DNA of 62,901 nucleotides from a virus. This document shows, piece by piece, positions 1 to 7,195 of this stretch. The notes beneath the pieces are model-generated. The model did no database searches. It saw only the letters and a program-made list of their open reading frames with translations, and was not told the DNA's origin. How positions within the stretch are numbered: position 1 is the first letter of the stretch; each line of letters starts with the position of its first letter. The DNA lies in IMG/VR virus record IMGVR_UViG_3300025120_000044, positions 1 through 62,901 of that record; one strand, given 5' to 3'. Made by a program: the position numbers and the translations under genes.

Positions 1-144
1 AAATATCCTGACCTACGGTATGCAGGTGGTGAATTTATATACAGCACTCAGAAAGGAATAGTTCGTACGTACGGACCGCGCCTGGCAGAAAATGTTATTC
101 AAGCGTTAGCAAGAATAGTTATTACTGACCAAATATTAGAAGTA
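1..144. repeat. Terminal direct repeat, left copy (circular junction)
   Basis: These 144 bases recur at 62758-62901 with a single difference (g at 18, a at 62775). The polymerase reading frame passes through the junction without a break. The simplest reading is a circular assembly, or a circularly permuted genome, whose two ends overlap. A genuine short terminal repeat is less likely because it would sit inside polA. Confidence 0.95.
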
Positions 145-327
145 CATAGACTGCCTGAAGTCGACGTAGTTCTACAGGTACACGATGAAATAATAGCATT
201 AGGCTCCGAAGTAAATTCAGATGTTACAATGGAGAAGATTATGAATATTATGAAAACCCCACCATCATGGTGTAGTGATTTACCACTTGATGCCGAAGGA
301 GGCGTTAGCCAGGTATATGACAAATAA
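1..327 (+). CDS. polA: DNA polymerase A, C-terminal part (continues from 61288-62901)
   Basis: This is the last 108 codons of the family A DNA polymerase whose start is at 61288. Position 1 is in frame with 62758. The segment carries polymerase motif C as QVHDEI (around residues 62-67 of this part), with the catalytic Asp and Glu of the palm. The stop is TAA at 325-327. Joined across the junction the protein is about 598 residues, a normal length for a phage exonuclease-polymerase without a 5' nuclease domain. The csrA start codon lies inside the last codons of this gene. Confidence 0.95.
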   Translation, partial: KYPDLRYAGGEFIYSTQKGIVRTYGPRLAENVIQALARIVITDQILEVHRLPEVDVVLQVHDEIIALGSEVNSDVTMEKIMNIMKTPPSWCSDLPLDAEGGVSQVYDK

Positions 328-511
328 AAAATCTAACTTAATCCTGACAAGAAAAGTCGGCGACCGAATCGTACTGCACACTGGATCTGGAAATCCGGTG
401 TGCACGATTACGGTTACAAACGTTTCACATAAAGCATGCAAACTAGCTTTTGAAGCGGACAGTTCTGTACGTATAGACAGGGAAGAAGTTTACAAAAAGA
501 AGGAGAAATAA
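317..511 (+). CDS. csrA: CsrA-family RNA-binding translational regulator
   Basis: The 64-residue protein has the CsrA fold signature: an N-terminal strand with LILTRKVGD (residues 8-16), a central variable strand, and a C-terminal VRIDREEVY (51-59) followed by a Lys-rich tail. The two RNA-contact regions of bacterial CsrA, the N-terminal L-T-R and the Arg of the REE motif (R55 here), are conserved. CsrA dimers bind GGA motifs in mRNA leaders and control stability and translation of host metabolism, biofilm and motility genes. I chose the ATG at 317, which overlaps the end of polA; an upstream ATG at 275 would add 14 residues unlike the family. It is followed without a gap by the primase-helicase. 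A role in reprogramming the host or timing phage mRNA is inferred. Confidence 0.85.
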   Translation: MTNKKSNLILTRKVGDRIVLHTGSGNPVCTITVTNVSHKACKLAFEADSSVRIDREEVYKKKEK

Positions 512-2998
512 ATGAATATAGTATTTTTACAAGCTAAAAAACCGCTTGTCAAAGAAATAACTAAGAATGGTACAAAACCGTACCCTCTTGTTAAAAACTT
601 TACATCAACAGAAGAAACAATAACAGTAGATAAAAAAGGACTTACTAAACTGTTTCGTGCACTTTGCAGTGCAGCTGCAAACGGCATGTGTATGTTAAAG
701 GGCCCTTTAAAACGTCCGCTCGTAGATGAGCCCAGGGCTTTTATGACCGACCGAGCAACAGCTACAGAAATTTTAGTTTTAGATATTGATGGATTACGTG
801 CAACACCCGGCGATGACTTACAAGCTATGGCCGATCGTATCGTGCTTCAGTTACCTGATCTCTTTCACGACTGTTCTTATATAGTCCAAGCTAGTGCTTC
901 TTTAGGTATTAAAAAAGATACTGTTTCATTACACCTATTCTTTTTGCTAGACATGCCAGTACACCCGAAAACTTTAAAAGACTTTCTTCGTAGTTTAAAT
1001 TACGAGTCAGAATTTCTTGCAGAACAAATTACTTTATCGGCCAACGGCCAAAGTCTTTCGTGCGTGTTAGATCCGTCGGTTGCAGATAACAGTAAGTTAA
1101 TTTACATAGCAACACCTAAATTTACTGGCGTTGAAGATCCGTACCCAGAAGCTAGATTCATCAAGGTTGACCGTGGCTCAGCTGTTCTTAAAATCTCCTC
1201 ATCTTTAGTCGGCGTTAACCCTGAAAAGGTACACGCCCTTGGTTTGCAGATTAAAGATAATTTAAGGAAGAAAAATAATCTTCCTAAAAGAACAGGTAAG
1301 TTATCTACGGTCAACGTTGCTGGAGAAACGCACGAAGTATTACAGAACCCAGATAAAATGACTATAGAAATTACTCGTGTCGCAGAACCTTACGTAAACT
1401 GTAACGTAAACGGAGGCGACAGTGGAGGTTATTACTTTTTATTATCTAACCCACACCACATGTATAACTTCAAAGGTGAACCTATTTGGGAAATAGAAAA
1501 AGCAGACCCTGACTTTTATAGAAGTATATTTGATATTTTTGCAGATAAAATAAATGCAGAAACTAAACAAAAACCAATTGTCTTACGTGATTTTTACACA
1601 GACACATTTTATAACGGAGTATATGATGAAACAAAACAACAATTTAGTGAAGACTACCCACTCACGCCTACCAACAAAAACAGTCTTAATGATTTCCTTA
1701 AAAGTCATGCTCGCGGTGCCTTGGATTATGTCCCTGATGCTCGTGTCGTATTTGATCCGAGCAGTGACGAAGGTATTAACCTGGACACAATCCCGTACAG
1801 CGTAAATTTATTTCGTCGTACTAAATATATGATGGAGCCTAATGAAAATGTAAAAGAACTTTCGTACGGCACTGCTATAGAGATCCAGGACGTTGCACCG
1901 AACTTTTATAAATTAGTTATGCACATCCTAGGAGATGGTAAACCTGAGTTTGAACATTTTGTTAACTGGCTTGCGTACATATACCAAAACAAACGCAAAG
2001 CAATGACCGCGTGGATATTTACGGGCGTACCAGGCACTGGTAAAGGTTTGTTTGTACACAAAGTATTAAAACCTTTATTCGGTGAACAACAAACACCAAT
2101 GCGTTCGTTAGAAAACATAGAGGAACAGTTCAATTTATATATGCGTACTGCAATGTTTTTAGTTGTAGATGAGTTTCGTATGGCTGACTCAGGCTCGGTA
2201 GGTAAAATGGCTGATAAGTTAAAACATCAGATTACAGAACCTACTCTGACTATTAGAGCAATGCGTACAAATCAAATTGAGCTGCCATCTTTCACGAACT
2301 TTATTTTTCTTACCAACAGAGCAGATGCAGTTAAAATAGAAGAAAGCGACAGAAGATACAATGTTGCACCACGACAAGAAACTAAATTAGAAATAGCTAA
2401 TAAACAAGTTATAGAAAATATAGATTTGTTAGAACAAGAATTGTATATCGTGTCAGGCATACTGCAGCGCTTCCAGGTAGATGCACGTATGGCTCATACA
2501 GCATTAGAAAACGATGCGAAGAAAGAAATGAAAGAAATATCTATGTCTATTATAGAAGAGTACGCAAACGCAATACGCATACGAAATTTAGAATATTTTA
2601 CAGAAGTATTAGATATACCACTTACAAACACATTTGACGCAGGCGGCATCAGCACGGCACAAAGATATGTTAAAGAGTGGTTAGCACAGGCAGATAAAGA
2701 ACAAGTCATACCATTAGCTCACTTTAAAGTTGTGTACGATGCTATGACTGACAGCCGAAATACTATTTCACAGCGTGAATTTGCAAAGCGTATGTCTAGG
2801 TTAAATATAACAACAGCACGTAAACGTGTAAGTCGAGATCGCCAGGCAGGTATCCCGCGTGGAGTTGTATTAGTTTGGAAAATAGACAATAATGTAAGAA
2901 AGGATTTAATCGAAGAACACTTCGACGAAAGGGACTTAGGACTAATAGATGAAGAATCTAACACAATCCAAGCGTCCAGACCTAATCTCAACGGTTAG
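512..2998 (+). CDS. Primase-helicase (AEP-like primase plus SF3/D5-type helicase)
   Basis: The protein has 828 residues. The N-terminal half resembles archaeo-eukaryotic-type primases (an LDIDG acidic motif near residue 90, then a conserved S-L-H stretch). The C-terminal half is a superfamily 3 helicase of the phage/plasmid D5/DUF5906 type: Walker A GVPGTGKG near residue 507, Walker B FLVVDEF near 550, and sensor-type FIFLTNRAD near 595. It should unwind the replication fork and lay down primers for the adjacent PolA. The start follows an AAGGAG ribosome site at 499-504 and abuts the csrA stop. The gene overlaps the following nuclease gene by 50 bp. The helicase call is strong; the primase half is less certain. 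Confidence 0.85.
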   Translation: MNIVFLQAKKPLVKEITKNGTKPYPLVKNFTSTEETITVDKKGLTKLFRALCSAAANGMCMLKGPLKRPLVDEPRAFMTDRATATEILVLDIDGLRATPGDDLQAMADRIVLQLPDLFHDCSYIVQASASLGIKKDTVSLHLFFLLDMPVHPKTLKDFLRSLNYESEFLAEQITLSANGQSLSCVLDPSVADNSKLIYIATPKFTGVEDPYPEARFIKVDRGSAVLKISSSLVGVNPEKVHALGLQIKDNLRKKNNLPKRTGKLSTVNVAGETHEVLQNPDKMTIEITRVAEPYVNCNVNGGDSGGYYFLLSNPHHMYNFKGEPIWEIEKADPDFYRSIFDIFADKINAETKQKPIVLRDFYTDTFYNGVYDETKQQFSEDYPLTPTNKNSLNDFLKSHARGALDYVPDARVVFDPSSDEGINLDTIPYSVNLFRRTKYMMEPNENVKELSYGTAIEIQDVAPNFYKLVMHILGDGKPEFEHFVNWLAYIYQNKRKAMTAWIFTGVPGTGKGLFVHKVLKPLFGEQQTPMRSLENIEEQFNLYMRTAMFLVVDEFRMADSGSVGKMADKLKHQITEPTLTIRAMRTNQIELPSFTNFIFLTNRADAVKIEESDRRYNVAPRQETKLEIANKQVIENIDLLEQELYIVSGILQRFQVDARMAHTALENDAKKEMKEISMSIIEEYANAIRIRNLEYFTEVLDIPLTNTFDAGGISTAQRYVKEWLAQADKEQVIPLAHFKVVYDAMTDSRNTISQREFAKRMSRLNITTARKRVSRDRQAGIPRGVVLVWKIDNNVRKDLIEEHFDERDLGLIDEESNTIQASRPNLNG

Positions 2999-3704
2999 TG
3001 TCAAGGAGGACATTCAGTTAGGCTACATTCCAGCCTGGTCTTACTCGACTTTAAAAACATTTGAGTCTTGCGCTTACCGCTCTTACATAGCTAAAGTAAA
3101 AAAAGTACAAGAGGACTTCGGTCCCGCAGCTGCACGTGGCACGGAAATACACAAACAAGCTGAAGATTATGTAGGCGGATTACTAGCTGAATTACCTGAC
3201 ACTCTCAAAAAGTTTACTTCAGAGTTTAAAAAACTACGCGAAATGTTTGCAGAAGCACAAGTAGAACTAGAAGGTGATTGGGGTTTCACACGCGAATGGG
3301 GAACAACTGGCTGGCTAGCAAAAGACGTGTGGGGTCGGATCAAACTAGATGCGTTCGTACACGAATCAGAAACATCAGCAAGAGTTATAGATTACAAAAC
3401 AGGTAAAGCTTACGGCAATGAAATTGCTCACAGTCAACAAGCACTTGTTTACGCAATCGGTAGCTTCTTTAGATATCCAGAATTACAAATTGCTAAAACC
3501 GAGATATGGTATCTCGATCACGGCACTATGTTAGAACAGGTGTATACGCGGGATGAAGCTATGGTCTTCATGCCCAAGTTACACGATAGAGCAATAGCTA
3601 TGACTACTGCAACCAAGTTTCCGCCAAACCCTAGCAATTACAATTGCAAGTGGTGCTCGTATGGCAAGGGTGAATACCCTGTTTGCGAGTGGGCAGAAAC
3701 GTGA
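2949..3704 (+). CDS. PD-(D/E)XK exonuclease, Cas4/RecB-like with Fe-S cysteines
   Basis: The 251-residue protein shows the RecB-family nuclease core: GTEIHKQAE with the conserved His (H68), Asp at IKLDAF (D134), and IDYKTGK (D148, K150), then the QALVYA motif of the RecB family. Four cysteines, C41 and the C-terminal trio C233, C236 and C246, are placed as in Cas4/AddB-type iron-sulfur nucleases. It probably trims DNA ends in recombination, repair or host DNA breakdown. It starts inside the primase-helicase gene and precedes an SNF2-type helicase, a common phage replication-recombination arrangement. Confidence 0.85.
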   Translation: MKNLTQSKRPDLISTVSVKEDIQLGYIPAWSYSTLKTFESCAYRSYIAKVKKVQEDFGPAAARGTEIHKQAEDYVGGLLAELPDTLKKFTSEFKKLREMFAEAQVELEGDWGFTREWGTTGWLAKDVWGRIKLDAFVHESETSARVIDYKTGKAYGNEIAHSQQALVYAIGSFFRYPELQIAKTEIWYLDHGTMLEQVYTRDEAMVFMPKLHDRAIAMTTATKFPPNPSNYNCKWCSYGKGEYPVCEWAET

Positions 3705-3710
3705 TACAAT
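3683..3710 (+). promoter_or_regulatory. Candidate sigma70 promoter with extended -10
   Basis: TTGCGA (3683-3688) and TACAAT (3705-3710) are separated by 16 bp, with a TGN extension before the -10 (3702-3704). The element overlaps the stop codon of the nuclease gene and lies 40 bp before the helicase start at 3750. Not tested against a motif model. Confidence 0.4.
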
Positions 3711-3749
3711 AATATTAACGAATAACGAAAGAACGATTAAGGAGTAACG

Positions 3750-5111
3750 ATGAACGATATACCTGTGGCCTACGACCACCAAAAATCCACTACTGATTTC
3801 ATAGTAGCAAACCCACAATGTTTAATAACCTCAGATCCTGGTACTGGCAAGACTCGTGCAGTTTTAGATGCACATGCTATACTCGGAGGCAAGACATTAG
3901 TCTTAGCGCCACTTTCAATATTGGAAGCAGCGTGGGGGGAGGACATTGACAAGTTTCAACCCAATATAAAATATGGAGTAGCTTATGCAAAAAACAGAGA
4001 AAAAGTCTTTAAAGACATTGATAACCTCGACATGGTCATCACTAATTTCGAGGCTGTTAACTTTCTACGTAAAAACTCACGATTCTGTAAGCAGTTCGAT
4101 ACAATCGTTATTGACGAGTTTACCGCTTTTAAAAATCGCACAGCCAAACGTAGTAAAAATCTCAAAGATATTATCTACCATTTTACTAATAGGATTGCCA
4201 TGTCTGGTACTCCTAATAGTAATACTATTCTAGATATATGGCACCCAGCATACCTAGTCGACGACGGCGAGCGACTAGGTGCTAGGTTCTTTCAATTCAG
4301 AAACCAAGTTTGTACACCAAAGTTTAATGGCTTTGCAAACGAATGGATTGACAAACCCGATGCAGAAGACGCAGTTGCTATAAGACTGCGAGACATCACA
4401 ATACGTTACGCGCTGTCAGAGTGTATGGATCTACCTGACAACATAACACGAACAATCAACACTAACTTGTCTAAACAGATACAGCAAAAATATAATCTCC
4501 TTGCTAAAGATTCTGTGTTGTATACAAAGACTGGCACAGTCAACGCGGTTCACGCGGGAGCTCGTGTCAAGAAGCTACTGCAGCTAGTTACAGGCGCAGT
4601 ATACGACGAAGATAAGTTAGTGCAGTTTGTACATCAAGAACGTTATGACATAGTCATGACACTTGTAGACCAACGTGCACACTCCCTGGTAGCATTCAAC
4701 TGGCGACACGAACGCGATGCTTTAGTTGAGCTAGCAGAAAAACAAGGGGTGTCATACGAAATCATTGACGGTACGGTTAAACCCGAGAAGAGAAAAGATA
4801 TCGTAGCACGATACCAAGCAGGCCAAATTAAAATGCTATTGTGTCATCCACAATCAGCATCTCATGGTCTTACTCTTACAAAAGCTAACACAGTTATATG
4901 GTGTTCGCCTACGTACAACGCTGAACACTTTCAGCAATTTAACCAACGTATTCATAGAGCAGGTCAAACACAAAAGACTGAAACTATATTAATACAAGCT
5001 AGAAACACTTGGGAGCCCGAAGTGTATAACAAGCTTAATACTAAACTAGGGCGAATGGAAAATCTATTACACATTCTACAGGAGGTAGGACATGGCAAAG
5101 AAACTAAATGA
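3750..5111 (+). CDS. SNF2/DEAD-family DNA helicase
   Basis: This 453-residue superfamily 2 ATPase has Walker A DPGTGKT (29-35), motif II DEFT (122-125, within VIDEFTAFKNR), motif III-like MSGTP, and the SNF2-type motif VI region ending QFNQRIHRAGQ near residue 420. Such phage helicases act in replication, recombination or branch migration. The start follows AAGGAG with ATG at 3750, and the upstream spacer carries AATAACGAA, a short motif also seen before 5501. Its last codons overlap the next gene by 20 bp, suggesting coupling. Confidence 0.87.
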   Translation: MNDIPVAYDHQKSTTDFIVANPQCLITSDPGTGKTRAVLDAHAILGGKTLVLAPLSILEAAWGEDIDKFQPNIKYGVAYAKNREKVFKDIDNLDMVITNFEAVNFLRKNSRFCKQFDTIVIDEFTAFKNRTAKRSKNLKDIIYHFTNRIAMSGTPNSNTILDIWHPAYLVDDGERLGARFFQFRNQVCTPKFNGFANEWIDKPDAEDAVAIRLRDITIRYALSECMDLPDNITRTINTNLSKQIQQKYNLLAKDSVLYTKTGTVNAVHAGARVKKLLQLVTGAVYDEDKLVQFVHQERYDIVMTLVDQRAHSLVAFNWRHERDALVELAEKQGVSYEIIDGTVKPEKRKDIVARYQAGQIKMLLCHPQSASHGLTLTKANTVIWCSPTYNAEHFQQFNQRIHRAGQTQKTETILIQARNTWEPEVYNKLNTKLGRMENLLHILQEVGHGKETK

Positions 5112-5463
5112 CTTATTAGCCGAGTACGGCAAAACGCGTGACGAGATAAAATCTCTACAAGCACAAGAAAAAGAACTAAATGTTATCAAGCGCGAGCTTG
5201 AATACCAAATTACTATTAGGATGCAAGAGGAAGGCCTCGATAAAATCTCTAATAGTGGTAGGACAGTCTCTATTAAACAAGAGATTGTGCCGACCGTAGA
5301 GGACTGGGATGCACTTCAGGACCACGTAATTAAAACTAAACAGTTTGAATTACTCCAGAAGCGTATGTCAGCCACTGCGTATAGAGAGTTGATTTCATTA
5401 GGTGCAGACGTACCTGGAGTGATCAGCACAGAGTTGACCCGTATTAATTACAGGTCAACATAA
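5092..5463 (+). CDS. Coiled-coil protein of unknown function, replication operon
   Basis: The 123-residue protein has a strongly charged helical N-terminus (residues 1-55, coiled-coil-like with E/K heptads) and a small C-terminal domain. No catalytic motif is visible. It is preceded by AGGAGG (5080-5085) and overlaps the helicase stop by 20 bp. Small coiled-coil proteins between a helicase and an ssDNA-binding-type protein are common in phage recombination modules. A partner role is inference. Confidence 0.75.
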   Translation: MAKKLNDLLAEYGKTRDEIKSLQAQEKELNVIKRELEYQITIRMQEEGLDKISNSGRTVSIKQEIVPTVEDWDALQDHVIKTKQFELLQKRMSATAYRELISLGADVPGVISTELTRINYRST

Positions 5464-5500
5464 TAATAACCAATAACGAATGACGAAAGGAGGAATAACG

Positions 5501-6169
5501 ATGTCAAACGATATTAGCGTAGTAACGAGCAAGGTTCCAGCTCATGTAAAAGAGGGATCAAAACTAGGTAATGAGAATGTTCAAACTGAACACATATCAG
5601 TGCCAAGGGTAAAGCTACTTCAAAAAATGAATAACGAAGTTGACCCAAATCATAGTGAACATATAGAGGGCTGTAAAGAAGGCGACTTTATAAACACTGT
5701 GACTGGCGAAAACTACGGTTCATCTATGTATGTAGTCAACACTCACTTCAAAGAAGAGTTTGTTGTGTGGAGAAAACGTGAAGAAGGTGGCGGACTTGTA
5801 GGGAACTTCCCAACAAGAGGTGATGCTGAAGACTATCTAAGTGAAAACAACTTAGAAATGACTAAGCATGACATCACGCAAACGCATATCCATACTTTAC
5901 TTCGTCTGGATGATAAGACGCAGGAAATATCTGATATACCTTTTCTATTTGATTGTGCTTCATCAAAGCTCAAAGTATCTAGAGAATGGAATACTAAGAT
6001 AATAAAACAAGCTGGAGATAGGTTCTCTTACTTGTGGAAGATGTCTTCAGTCCCGCAAAGTAATGCAAAGGGCTCTTGGGTCAACATAGACATTTCAGGT
6101 GTCGATTGGCTAAAAGACGATATTTACAAACAACTAAAATCTTTCTACGAAAGAACATTTGTTAAGTAA
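5501..6169 (+). CDS. Putative ssDNA-binding/replication accessory protein
   Basis: The 222-residue protein starts at ATG 5501, preceded by a perfect AAAGGAGG at 5487-5494; an ATG at 5480 lies ahead of that site and is less likely. The sequence is mixed alpha/beta with aromatic-rich strands (residues 70-100 and 150-210) and a motif VPRVKLLQKMN near residue 35 that I associate with phage proteins lying between helicases and nucleases, often annotated as ssDNA-binding. No signature proves this. The leader carries AATAACGAA, shared with the 3750 gene. Confidence 0.7.
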   Translation: MSNDISVVTSKVPAHVKEGSKLGNENVQTEHISVPRVKLLQKMNNEVDPNHSEHIEGCKEGDFINTVTGENYGSSMYVVNTHFKEEFVVWRKREEGGGLVGNFPTRGDAEDYLSENNLEMTKHDITQTHIHTLLRLDDKTQEISDIPFLFDCASSKLKVSREWNTKIIKQAGDRFSYLWKMSSVPQSNAKGSWVNIDISGVDWLKDDIYKQLKSFYERTFVK

Positions 6170-6233
6170 ATAATTACGTGCAATCAGGGTGCGACATTAT
6201 AGGTCGCATCCACGATTGTGTTACACTTAATAT

Positions 6234-6635
6234 GTGCGTGAAAAGGAGTTCATCAACAAAGTGCATCGACACTTATCTAAATCAATCTATCGTTGGAAAA
6301 TTAACGACGCTTATCACGGCGGCGTACCAGACACATTTTACTCAGGTCGCAATGGCCATTGTTTTATCGAGTACAAATATAAAGAAAAATTACCTAAAAG
6401 AGATTCGTCTCAAATTATTTTGAACTTATCTCCCCAACAAAGAGTATGGCTAACCCTTCAACATTCTAATAATGTTATATGTTATGCCGTGCTTGCCTCG
6501 AAAAATAAAGTTTTTGTAACCCAAGAATTTAATATGCCTGGCTTAACGCTAAAAGATTTTAATGAACAAAGTATTCCTTTTAAAGAATATATACAATTAA
6601 TAGAAAATATAACTATAGGAGAAACAAATGACTGA
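6234..6635 (+). CDS. PD-(D/E)XK resolvase-like endonuclease (T7 gp3/VRR-NUC-like)
   Basis: The 133-residue protein has a compact nuclease core: G-V-P-D (P32, D33), then FIEYKYK with E46 and K48, and a downstream QQRVWL motif typical of small VRR-NUC or Holliday-junction-resolvase-like phage enzymes. It probably resolves branched replication intermediates before packaging. The start at 6234 is a GTG without a clear ribosome site; a GTG at 6261 behind AAAGGAG is an alternative, but it would remove ten conserved-looking residues. It overlaps the DUF3310 gene by 8 bp. Confidence 0.75.
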   Translation: MREKEFINKVHRHLSKSIYRWKINDAYHGGVPDTFYSGRNGHCFIEYKYKEKLPKRDSSQIILNLSPQQRVWLTLQHSNNVICYAVLASKNKVFVTQEFNMPGLTLKDFNEQSIPFKEYIQLIENITIGETND

Positions 6636-6888
6636 TTATGTAAACTCGCCACCTCATTATAATACCGGAAACGTGGAGTGCATCGTGGCAATAGAAGAAA
6701 GTATGACCCCAGAATCTTTTAAAGGATATCTAAAAGGAAACATTCAGAAGTATATGTGGAGGTATGAGGCCAAAAAAGGACTACAAGACGTCCTTAAAGC
6801 TCAATGGTACTTAAATAGGTTGATAAAAACACTAGAAAAAGAGCAATCAGTGTCTGACGCACAGGAAAGCCCGCCAGATAAATATTGA
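6628..6888 (+). CDS. DUF3310 phage protein
   Basis: The 86-residue protein matches the DUF3310 pattern: an N-terminal PPHY, an I-E-E centre, GYLKGNIQKYMWRYEAKKG (residues 33-51) and KAQWYLNRLI (57-67). The family is frequent in phages and sometimes called nucleotide-kinase-like, but its function is not established. It is the last gene of the rightward replication block; the ribosome site GGAG lies at 6617-6622. A terminator follows within 40 bp. Confidence 0.85.
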   Translation: MTDYVNSPPHYNTGNVECIVAIEESMTPESFKGYLKGNIQKYMWRYEAKKGLQDVLKAQWYLNRLIKTLEKEQSVSDAQESPPDKY

Positions 6889-6925
6889 TTTAGTTGGACC
6901 TACGGCCTTAGTTACCCTAACAAAA

Positions 6926-6958
6926 CCTCATACAGAGCATTGTGTGAGGTCATTTTTT
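6926..6958. terminator. Bidirectional intrinsic terminator
   Basis: A 9-bp stem (CCTCATACA 6926-6934 with TGTGTGAGG 6941-6949, one G-T pair) has a 6-base loop. It is followed by a T run to the right and, on the other strand, by TTTTG. It separates the converging replication block (ending 6888) and late/accessory block (ending 6950). Confidence 0.85.
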
Positions 6959-7195
6959 GCCAGCTTTCTTATTTCTGGCGAAAGAACGGTTTTTTGCTCG
7001 TCTTACTACTTTTAAGTTAGATTTCTTATTGTTTTTAGGATTTCCGTCTTTATGGTGAACATCATTCCCATCTCCCTTCTTAATTAACCCTAACTTTTTT
7101 GCCATTCTATTAGCTGCATTACGCATTGCTCGCTTTTTTATTTGAGCAGGTTTGCCTTGGTAGTTCTTATATTCTTTTTTGTAGTCTCTTGCCAT
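6950..7195 (-). CDS. Small HNH-type basic protein
   Basis: The 81-residue, Lys/Arg-rich protein carries VHHKDGNPKNNKKSNLKVV (residues 46-64), the His-His and Asn-Asn core of HNH nucleases, but lacks room for a full substrate-binding domain. It may be a minimal nicking nuclease or a nucleic-acid-binding relic. It starts directly after the cyclase stop (TAGATG) and ends at the terminator stem. It is the last gene of the leftward block. Confidence 0.7.
   Translation of the reverse strand: MARDYKKEYKNYQGKPAQIKKRAMRNAANRMAKKLGLIKKGDGNDVHHKDGNPKNNKKSNLKVVRRAKNRSFARNKKAGKK

Noticed and set aside
1-144. Terminal repeat as a true phage packaging end (direct terminal repeat)
   Set aside because: It is short, lies in the middle of polA, and has a mismatch; assembly overlap of a circular or permuted genome explains it better.
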